Positions 1-5,279 of a DNA stretch of 6,068 bases are shown here, one piece after another; the first letter of the stretch is position 1, and each line of letters starts with the position of its first letter. The DNA is taken from the NCBI GenBank assembly GCA_031276105.1, contig JAISNS010000243.1:1-6068 (forward strand). Direction: 5' to 3'. The notes beneath the pieces are model-generated. The model saw only the letters and a program-made list of their open reading frames with translations, ran no database searches and was not told the DNA's origin. This stretch comes from Dysgonamonadaceae bacterium (GTDB taxonomy: Bacteria > Bacteroidota > Bacteroidia > Bacteroidales > Azobacteroidaceae). Both the position numbers and the translations under genes were made by a program.

Positions 1-48
1 TTTGCAAAAAAAATTGCTTTTTTGAATCGAAAAAGAAAAATATTAAAA

Positions 49-588
49 TTGTCGGACAAGGAAATTTTACAACGGCATAAAATTTCAGGAGAAACCGAAT
101 ATTTGGGAGAATTATATAACCGCTATATTCCCATTCTTTATGGTGTTGCCCTGAAATATCTGCGGAATACGGATAAGGCGCAAGATGCTGTAATGCATCT
201 ATTTACAGAAATTGTGCCGAAAATTTGCCAATTAGAAATAAATGAATTTCGTACTTGGATTTATGCTGCAATGCAAAATTATTGTTTGCAACTTTCTAAA
301 GAGAAATCAACAGAAGTAGAAAAGAATCAGGATGTTGAAGAAAATGAATCGAACAAAATATTTCGCTTGTTCGACGAAAATGAACCGGAAACGGAACAAA
401 AGAAAGCTTTAAAACAATGCCTGAAAAAACTTCCGGTAGAACAGCGCATTGCTATTATCCGTTTTTACACGGAAGAAATGTCCTTTCAGGATATTGCCGA
501 CTGTACGGGATATAATTTGAAACAGGTGAAAAACTATATCCGCAACGGGAAACATAACTTAAAAATTTGCATGGCAAAGAATTACTGA
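49..588 (+). CDS. ECF-type RNA polymerase sigma factor, sigma-70 family
   Basis: Alternative sigma factor that would direct RNA polymerase to a small regulon. A region-2 domain lies at about residues 12-85, with the core-binding stretch YLGELYNRYIPILYG and the helix around DKAQDAVMHLF, ending near FRTWIYAAMQNYC. A charged Glu/Lys linker follows. Region 4 lies at about residues 120-172 (CLKKLPVEQRIAI, then the helix-turn-helix FQDIADCTGYNLKQVKNYI). There is no sigma-3 domain, and the 179-residue length fits the ECF group. The start is uncertain. No ATG exists upstream in the window and the frame stays open to base 1. I prefer TTG at 49, because it gives MSDKEILQRHK and relatives commonly begin MTDKEL. 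TTG at 22 adds nine basic residues, and a start beyond the window is possible. The following gene overlaps its stop, which marks that gene as the likely cognate regulator. Codon use looks more A/T-rich than in the rest of the window. The family is certain; the target promoters are unknown. Confidence 0.88.
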   Translation: MSDKEILQRHKISGETEYLGELYNRYIPILYGVALKYLRNTDKAQDAVMHLFTEIVPKICQLEINEFRTWIYAAMQNYCLQLSKEKSTEVEKNQDVEENESNKIFRLFDENEPETEQKKALKQCLKKLPVEQRIAIIRFYTEEMSFQDIADCTGYNLKQVKNYIRNGKHNLKICMAKNY

Positions 589-1358
589 TGAATTTAGACC
601 GCTATATACAAGGAATCAGGACGGGACGCGATATTAATTATCTTGAGCGGGAAGCTATGTTAGACTCTTTTCTCGCCGATGCTTTGGAGGGGTACGACCA
701 CGTAAACGGTGAACATGCGGCACGAATTGATGCGATGAAAAAGCAAATCATCCAACAAACACGATCCAAAAAGAATTTACTTTTTTATTGGAGCGTTGCG
801 GCTGTTATCTTGGGATTAATTGCTATTGGAGTTTACTGTTTTCGCAACAATTCACCGCTTTCGACGGTAGTAATTCCCACTCCTGTTGTTCAGGAAAAGC
901 CGGATACTATTCAGCTTGATTCTCTTCATGTTACGGATTATTTCTTCAACAAACAAGATATATCTTTCTTAATCCCCGTATCATCTTTCTTTACGGAAAC
1001 TTCGCCGGACAGTCTGCTTGGGCCGCTGATTATCCCCAAAACGGACGGAGAAAAAACAGACGAGAAACCCGAAGAAAAACCGGAAATTACGGCTGTCTAT
1101 CCGAAACCGGCTGTCGGATATAAAGAATATGAAAGTTATTTGAAAAGAGAGATGATTCGTCCCGTCGATGGCGATTGCGAAAACGTCAAAGGTAAAGTTG
1201 TCCTCACTTTTTCCATTAATGGGAATGGCCGTCCTTACGATATAAATATCTCTAAATCTTTATGTCCTGCAGCCGACGCAGAAGCCGTCCGTCTATTGAA
1301 AGAAGGTCCCGGATGGATTTCGGGCGACAAAAATGCCCGGATAGAAGTACGGTTTTAA
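588..1358 (+). CDS. Membrane-anchored putative anti-sigma protein with C-terminal TonB-like domain
   Basis: Single-pass inner-membrane protein of 256 residues. A cytoplasmic part (about 1-62) contains the pattern NYLEREAMLDSFLADALEGYD, recognisable from Bacteroidetes membrane proteins encoded next to ECF sigma factors. One hydrophobic helix follows (about 64-85, FYWSVAAVILGLIAIGVYCF), flanked by Lys/Arg on the cytoplasmic side. A periplasmic linker, partly Glu/Lys/Pro-rich (about 152-166), leads to a TonB C-terminal-like domain (about 168-256) with GKVVLTFSINGNGRPYDI and a late AEAVRLLKEGPGW segment. I infer that the cytosolic end holds the upstream sigma factor and that the periplasmic end senses or docks. 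The usual zinc-binding His/Cys anti-sigma motif is absent. ATG at 588 is chosen because it shares one base with the sigma stop (TGATG), a translational-coupling arrangement. An in-frame TTG at 567 is less likely. The anti-sigma role is inferred; a stand-alone TonB-type energy transducer is the alternative. Confidence 0.8.
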   Translation: MNLDRYIQGIRTGRDINYLEREAMLDSFLADALEGYDHVNGEHAARIDAMKKQIIQQTRSKKNLLFYWSVAAVILGLIAIGVYCFRNNSPLSTVVIPTPVVQEKPDTIQLDSLHVTDYFFNKQDISFLIPVSSFFTETSPDSLLGPLIIPKTDGEKTDEKPEEKPEITAVYPKPAVGYKEYESYLKREMIRPVDGDCENVKGKVVLTFSINGNGRPYDINISKSLCPAADAEAVRLLKEGPGWISGDKNARIEVRF

Positions 1359-1367
1359 TCCAATCCG

Positions 1368-1841
1368 ATGAAAGTACAACTGCTGCTCGTCGGGAAAACC
1401 ACCCATGATTTTGTGCGAAATGGCATGGATGAATACGCCGGACGCTTGAAACATTATCTTCCTTTCGAATGGGAAACGATTCCTGATATCCGGAATACCC
1501 GAAACTTTACTTTCGACCAAATGAAAGAAAAAGAAGGAGAAACGTTGCTCAAATATATTCAACCGGACGATTGGGTTATCCTGCTGGACGAACATGGCCG
1601 GGAATATACTTCCATGGAATTTGCCGGATATATGGAGAAAAAAATGCTTGCCTCTCCGAAACGCTTGCTGTTTATCATTGGCGGGCCTTACGGCTTTTCA
1701 AATAAAATCTATGCTGCTGCCCGTGAAAAAATTTCTCTCTCTAAAATGACATTTTCTCATCAGTTGGTGCGCCTGATTTTCATGGAACAACTCTACCGGG
1801 CAATGACTATTCTCAGCAATCAGCCTTATCACCACGAATAA
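1368..1841 (+). CDS. rlmH: 23S rRNA (pseudouridine-1915-N3)-methyltransferase RlmH
   Basis: SPOUT-class methyltransferase that uses S-adenosylmethionine to methylate N3 of pseudouridine 1915 in helix 69 of 23S rRNA, acting as a dimer on assembled 70S ribosomes. The 157 residues match the family length of about 155-160. Visible hallmarks are the N-terminal KVQLLLVGK strand, LDEHGREYTSMEFA (about 73-86), the glycine-rich knot loop FIIGGPYGFS (about 102-111) that binds the cofactor, and the conserved tail LVRLIFMEQLYRAMTI through NQPYHHE. It starts with ATG nine bases after the TonB-domain gene, so it probably shares that transcript. It ends in tandem TAA TAA stops (1839-1844), 19 bases from the end of the convergent VWA gene. 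Nothing in it suggests loss of function. Confidence 0.96.
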   Translation: MKVQLLLVGKTTHDFVRNGMDEYAGRLKHYLPFEWETIPDIRNTRNFTFDQMKEKEGETLLKYIQPDDWVILLDEHGREYTSMEFAGYMEKKMLASPKRLLFIIGGPYGFSNKIYAAAREKISLSKMTFSHQLVRLIFMEQLYRAMTILSNQPYHHE

Positions 1842-1842
1842 T

Positions 1843-1857
1843 AAGGGAATGTCCCTT
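1843..1857. terminator. Small symmetric hairpin between convergent genes, possible bidirectional terminator
   Basis: A perfect 6-bp inverted repeat, AAGGGA-ATG-TCCCTT, fills most of the 19-bp gap between the ends of rlmH (plus strand) and the VWA gene (minus strand). Position and symmetry suit a shared transcription stop. However, the stem is short, and only the minus-strand side is followed by a modest T-containing stretch (ATTATT). A true poly-U tract is lacking, so efficient intrinsic termination is doubtful. Confidence 0.4.
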
Positions 1858-1860
1858 GAA

Positions 1861-3021
1861 TTATCCGCGTTCCACCGGTTTTTCGAAACGCTTCAGATCA
1901 AAACCTTTCAAAGCGGCTTCCACGAGTTCCGGCAACCGGTCGGGAGAACAGGCAAAACAAGCGATACCCGCTTTGCTGACGTCTTTAGCCAAATTGACAT
2001 CATAATCCGGTTTCCCATTATCGGAAAGAGCCAGGAGCGTAATCACTTTAACACCGGCTTCGTGCATTTCGGACAAACGCCGCAACAAGCCTTTCCTCAC
2101 GCCTCCCTCATATAAATCGGAAATAAGGATGAATAAAGTCTTCCGGGGATCGGCAATAAATTGGCTGCAATACGCTACCGACTTATTGATATCCGTACCG
2201 CCTCCCAACTGAATGCCGAAAAGCATATCCACAGGATCGTTACGGCAAAGTTCGGTCAGATCGGTCACTTCCGTATCAAAAGCCACCACATGCGTATTCA
2301 GAGCCGGCATGGAAGCAAAAATAGAACCCATTACCGAAGAATAAATGATGGAATCGGCCATTGAACCGCTTTGGTCAATATCGAGGATAACCGTCCAGTG
2401 TTTTCGTTTTTGACCGCGTTCAAAAAAATAAAATTTCTCCGGCATCAAGCGCCGGGTAGCTGTATCGTAATTTTTGAGATTCCTGTTGATTGTCTGTTTC
2501 CAATCGGTAGATGCAAAATGACTGATGGAGGAATGTACTTTTTTGTTCAAAGCTCCGGTCACAGCACGGCAAAGGCTGGTTTCCAGCCGTTTCATGATTT
2601 CGTCCACCACCACTTTTACCAATTGCCGGGCGGTTGCCTTCGATTTCTCCGGGATTTGACCTTTCAATGCCATCAAAGTAGCAACCATGGAAATATCGGG
2701 ACTGACGTTTTTTAAAGTTTCCGGTTCGAAGAAGAGTTTAGTCAACCCTTTCCGTTCAATGGCGTCGGATTGGATAATGCTGACCACATCCGGCGGAAAA
2801 AATGTACGTACATCCGTTAACCATTTGGCCAAATGGGGAGATGAAGCGCCCAAACCGCTTTTTTTGCCGCCGGAATTACCGGAATAATCCGTATCGTCGT
2901 AGAGAGCTGCCAGAGCGGCGTCCATAATGGATTCTTTTTCGCTCAAATTGACCTGTGAGAAGGCCTGCGTACCGGAACCTAAAATCAATCGCCAGCGGGA
3001 TATATTCGGATTGTTATCCAT
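1861..3021 (-). CDS. CoxE-like von Willebrand factor A (VWA) domain protein, MoxR-associated type
   Basis: Soluble protein of 386 residues with no signal peptide or membrane segment. The first 200 residues or so form a mainly helical region that includes RWRLILG (9-15), MDAALAALYDD (33-43), a Gly/Ser-rich loop (47-60), and a stretch ending near the MPEKFYF segment. A VWA domain follows (about 208-375). Its metal site (MIDAS) looks intact: DxSGS at D216-S218-S220, the Thr of GGGTD (T276), and the Asp of ISDLYEGG (D302). VWA proteins of this kind usually work with a MoxR-type AAA+ ATPase as a chaperone- or insertase-like pair. From memory, relatives sit in a cassette with a MoxR-like ATPase, a SWIM zinc-finger protein and DUF5682/DUF5691-type proteins, but none of these is in view. 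Its ATG lies one base after the purN stop, implying co-transcription and translational coupling. The domain is certain; the cellular role is unknown. Confidence 0.87.
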   Translation of the reverse strand: MDNNPNISRWRLILGSGTQAFSQVNLSEKESIMDAALAALYDDTDYSGNSGGKKSGLGASSPHLAKWLTDVRTFFPPDVVSIIQSDAIERKGLTKLFFEPETLKNVSPDISMVATLMALKGQIPEKSKATARQLVKVVVDEIMKRLETSLCRAVTGALNKKVHSSISHFASTDWKQTINRNLKNYDTATRRLMPEKFYFFERGQKRKHWTVILDIDQSGSMADSIIYSSVMGSIFASMPALNTHVVAFDTEVTDLTELCRNDPVDMLFGIQLGGGTDINKSVAYCSQFIADPRKTLFILISDLYEGGVRKGLLRRLSEMHEAGVKVITLLALSDNGKPDYDVNLAKDVSKAGIACFACSPDRLPELVEAALKGFDLKRFEKPVERG

Positions 3022-3022
3022 A

Positions 3023-3586
3023 TTATTTATGCAAAACGATTTGTTCGATTACTTCCGGAAAATACCGGTATTCTAAAAGATGCACCTTTCGGGCAACCTC
3101 TTCGGCCGAATCGGCAGGTAAAACCTCGCATTTTGCCTGAAAAATAATTTGTCCTTCATCGTAATGTTCATTGACATAATGAATTGTAATGCCTGATTCC
3201 GTTTCTTTCGCGGCTACGACGGCTTCGTGCACATGATGGCCATACATGCCTTTCCCCCCATATTTAGGCAGCAAAGCCGGATGAATATTGATGATTTTGC
3301 CGGAATAAACATGTAGAATATTTTCCGGAATTTTCAATAAAAACCCCGCCAAGACAATAAAATCGGTATGCTCGTCCAGCAGGAATTGCAAAGCTTCGCC
3401 ATTCTCAAATCCGGTTTTATCAATAGTATAGGCAGGCAGATTCAACTTTTTTGCCCGTTCATGCACATAAGCCTCTTTTTTGTTACTTAAAACAAAAAAT
3501 ACCAATTCTTTGTTAGAATGAAAATAACGAACAATGTTTTCAACATTCGATCCCGATCCGGAAGCCAACAATGCGATTTTCTTCAT
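3023..3586 (-). CDS. purN: Phosphoribosylglycinamide formyltransferase PurN (GAR transformylase)
   Basis: Cytosolic enzyme of de novo purine synthesis that transfers a formyl group from 10-formyltetrahydrofolate to GAR, giving FGAR. The phosphate-binding loop LASGSGSNVENI is at about 7-18, the folate-site region at about 76-90, and the catalytic Asn and His sit in INIHPALLP (N100, H102). The substrate loop is KYGGKGMYG (108-116), followed by ESGITIHYV (130-138), and the catalytic Asp lies in YDEGQI (D143). These match E. coli N106, H108 and D144. At 187 residues it is slightly shorter than the E. coli enzyme (about 212), mostly at the C-terminus, which is common in Bacteroidetes. ATG at 3586 directly precedes the conserved KKIALLASGSGSN strand. 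It leads a minus-strand pair with the VWA gene and is divergent from acpP. Confidence 0.96.
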   Translation of the reverse strand: MKKIALLASGSGSNVENIVRYFHSNKELVFFVLSNKKEAYVHERAKKLNLPAYTIDKTGFENGEALQFLLDEHTDFIVLAGFLLKIPENILHVYSGKIINIHPALLPKYGGKGMYGHHVHEAVVAAKETESGITIHYVNEHYDEGQIIFQAKCEVLPADSAEEVARKVHLLEYRYFPEVIEQIVLHK

Positions 3587-3668
3587 TTTGATTATTTATT
3601 TATTAAAAAAATACAATGTCATCACCAACTGATATGCACATTTATCCATATATTGTGCAATTTTTTAC

Positions 3669-3703
3669 GGAAAAGCTTTTTTCTTTCAAGAAAAATGCTT
3701 TCC
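3669..3703. repeat. Long imperfect inverted repeat in the purN/acpP divergent region
   Basis: The left arm (3669-3685) and right arm (3688-3703) are complementary except for one T/T mismatch and one extra A at 3671, leaving about 15 paired positions around a TC centre. Nested in the left arm is the perfect palindrome AAAAGCTTTT (3671-3680). The repeat sits immediately upstream of the proposed acpP -7 box and covers where the -33 box should be. As DNA it could be a dimer operator. As RNA it would fold in a purN leader if that transcript starts near 3706. It is AT-rich, so some of the symmetry may be compositional. Confidence 0.55.
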
Positions 3704-3707
3704 TTTG
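3677..3707 (+). promoter_or_regulatory. Candidate Bacteroidetes-type promoter for acpP-fabF-rnc
   Basis: TTCCTTTG at 3700-3707 matches the Bacteroidetes primary-sigma -7 consensus TAnnTTTG at every defined base but one. A T-run (3677-3682) lies 19 bases upstream, the expected distance for the -33 TTTG element, but it lacks the G, so the -33 match is weak. Transcription would start around 3712-3714, giving a leader of about 45 bases that is A/T-rich and has no Shine-Dalgarno sequence, as is normal for this phylum. Confidence 0.5.
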
Positions 3708-3712
3708 CAGTG

Positions 3713-3720
3713 CAAAATTA
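3713..3720 (-). promoter_or_regulatory. Candidate -7 box for the purN-VWA transcript
   Basis: Read on the minus strand this is TAATTTTG, a perfect fit to TAnnTTTG. A start near 3706 would give purN a leader of about 120 bases containing the large inverted repeat. No good TTTG -33 element appears 19-21 bases upstream on that strand, the nearest T-rich candidate (TTTA, 3744-3747) being about 23 away, so the call rests mainly on the -7 box. A promoter nearer purN was not found. Confidence 0.33.
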
Positions 3721-3758
3721 ACAACTATCTTAATATATTCATTTAAAAAATTAAAGTT

Positions 3759-3995
3759 ATGTCAGAAATTGCTGAAAGAGTTAGGGATATCATCGCTGAT
3801 AAATTAAGCGTGGAGAAATCCGAAGTTACAAACGACGCTAGTTTTGCCAACGATTTGGGGGCGGATTCTCTGGATACGGTAGAATTAGTTATGGAATTTG
3901 AAAAAGAATTCGGCGTTACTATTCCGGACGATCAAGCTGAAAAAATCAACACAGTAGGCGCAGCCATTGCGTTTATTGAAAACTTTGAAAAGTAA
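3759..3995 (+). CDS. acpP: Acyl carrier protein AcpP
   Basis: Small acidic cytosolic protein that carries growing fatty-acyl chains as thioesters on a 4'-phosphopantetheine arm. At 78 residues it has the standard length. The prosthetic-group serine is S37 in [18 protein letters not shown] (E. coli S36 in numbering without Met), where the DSL motif opens helix II, the surface that docks FabF and the other synthases. Helix I is [16 protein letters not shown], and the C-terminal helix is [12 protein letters not shown]. The ATG at 3759 follows an A/T-rich leader, and the candidate promoter is about 50 bases upstream. The substrate enzyme gene fabF begins 18 bases after the stop, so carrier and condensing enzyme are almost certainly co-transcribed. 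Confidence 0.98.
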   Translation: MSEIAERVRDIIADKLSVEKSEVTNDASFANDLGADSLDTVELVMEFEKEFGVTIPDDQAEKINTVGAAIAFIENFEK

Positions 3996-4013
3996 GAACT
4001 CAATTTAAACCGT

Positions 4014-5276
4014 ATGGAATTAAAGCGAGTAGTGGTAACGGGTCTCGGCGCTATTACCCCCTTGGGCAACGATGTGAAAACCACATGGGAATCCTTGATT
4101 AAGGGAGTAAGTGGGGCCGGACCCATTACTTTGTTTGACACGGAAAAATTTAAAACCAAATTTGCCTGCGAAGTAAAAGAATTCAATGTCAACGAACATT
4201 TCGACAGGAAAGAAGCAAGGAAATTAGACCGCTATGCCCAATTTGCCGTCGTTGCCGCTAAAGAAGCGATAATTGACGCCAATCTGGATTCGGAAGGAAT
4301 AGACAAAGACCGGGTGGGCGTTATTTTTTCGTCCGGAATCGGAGGAATTGATACTTTCGATCAGGAAGTCGGTTATTTTTTCCAGCATCCCGAAATGGGG
4401 CCTAAATTCAATCCGTTTTTCATTCCGAAAATGATTGGCGATATTGCTGCCGGACACATATCCATTATTTATGGTTTTCGGGGGCCGAATTTCGGCACCG
4501 TTTCTGCCTGCGCATCTTCTACCAACGGGGCGGTTTCCGCCTTCGACCATATCCGGTTGGGTAAAGCGGATGCTATTGTAACCGGCGGGGCGGAAGCGGC
4601 AATCACCGTCTCCGGCGTAGGAGGCTTCAATTCGATGAATGCCTTATCTACCCGTAACGATTCGCCTCAAACGGCTTCCAGACCTTTCAGCGCCAGCCGC
4701 GATGGATTTGTAATCGGCGAAGGTGCCGTAAGTTTGGTATTTGAAGAATTGGAACATGCTTTAGCGCGCGGCGCCAAAATCTACGGCGAAGTAATCGGCG
4801 GAGGCGCATCGGGCGATGCTTATCACCTGACGGCTTCTCATCCGGAAGGATTAGGCGCTATTCTGGTAATGAAAAATGCGTTAGCAGATGCCAATATATC
4901 GCCGGAAGAGATTGATTACATCAATGTGCACGGCACTTCTACCCCGGTGGGCGATCCTTCGGAAGCAAAGGCAATTAAGAAAGTATTCGGAGAATCTGCC
5001 TATAAAATGAATATCAGTTCTACAAAGTCTATGACCGGACACATGCTGGGCGCCGCCGGCGCTATCGAAGCGATGGTCTGTATCTTGGCGGTGCAGAACG
5101 ATATTGTTCCTCCTACAATTAATCATGAACCGGGTGACGACGATCCGGATATTGATTATCGTTTGAATTTTACATTTAATAAAGCACAAAAACGGGAAGT
5201 GCGGGCAGCTCTGTCCAATACGTTTGGTTTTGGCGGACACAATGCTTGCATTATCGTTAAAAAATTTATTAAGTAG
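4014..5276 (+). CDS. fabF: 3-oxoacyl-[acyl-carrier-protein] synthase II FabF
   Basis: Condensing enzyme of type II fatty-acid synthesis that joins malonyl-ACP to acyl-ACP with loss of CO2 in each elongation round. Its 420 residues match the family length of about 410-420. The thiolase-fold Cys-His-His set is complete: nucleophile C166 in TVSACASSTNGA, H306 in NVHGTSTPVGDP, and H343 in STKSMTGHMLGAAGA with the supporting K338. The glycine-rich NTFGFGGHNA segment (402-411) near the C-terminus forms the acyl-pocket gating region. A His-His-Cys set of this kind marks FabF/FabB rather than FabH, and the pairing with acpP favours FabF. It lies 18 bases after acpP. Its TAG stop is followed by one codon and then the GTG of rnc in the same frame. 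Confidence 0.97.
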   Translation: MELKRVVVTGLGAITPLGNDVKTTWESLIKGVSGAGPITLFDTEKFKTKFACEVKEFNVNEHFDRKEARKLDRYAQFAVVAAKEAIIDANLDSEGIDKDRVGVIFSSGIGGIDTFDQEVGYFFQHPEMGPKFNPFFIPKMIGDIAAGHISIIYGFRGPNFGTVSACASSTNGAVSAFDHIRLGKADAIVTGGAEAAITVSGVGGFNSMNALSTRNDSPQTASRPFSASRDGFVIGEGAVSLVFEELEHALARGAKIYGEVIGGGASGDAYHLTASHPEGLGAILVMKNALADANISPEEIDYINVHGTSTPVGDPSEAKAIKKVFGESAYKMNISSTKSMTGHMLGAAGAIEAMVCILAVQNDIVPPTINHEPGDDDPDIDYRLNFTFNKAQKREVRAALSNTFGFGGHNACIIVKKFIK

Positions 5277-5279
5277 AAC

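Noticed and set aside
4..17. GCAA-A6-TTGC symmetry at the window edge
   Set aside because: The arms are four bases around an A-run, as expected by chance in AT-rich sequence, and the flank is missing.
1321..1339. CGGGC-N9-GCCCG inverted repeat near the end of the TonB-domain gene
   Set aside because: Only five pairs with no T-run after it, and it lies inside a conserved-looking coding segment; it is too weak to call a terminator before rlmH.
1293..1595. 100-codon minus-strand open frame across the TonB-domain gene and rlmH
   Set aside because: It is antisense to two well-supported genes, shows no recognisable motif, and its Phe-rich composition is the mirror of Lys/Glu codons in rlmH.
1849..2887. 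Four plus-strand open frames opposite the VWA gene
   Set aside because: They are short, low-complexity shadows of a clearly coding minus-strand gene with an intact VWA domain, and none resembles a protein family.
1861..3021. VWA gene as part of a defence system of the VWA-MoxR conflict type
   Set aside because: No ATPase, effector, nuclease or toxin gene is adjacent, and the neighbours are housekeeping genes; a defence role cannot be supported from this window.
3518..3807. Two short plus-strand open frames over the purN start and the acpP leader
   Set aside because: Their residues derive from AT-rich spacer and from purN and acpP in other frames, and the region is better explained as a divergent control region.
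4224..5240. Minus-strand open frames of 108 and 119 codons opposite fabF
   Set aside because: fabF is full length with all catalytic residues in the plus frame; the antisense frames carry no motif and have no promoter-like or start context.
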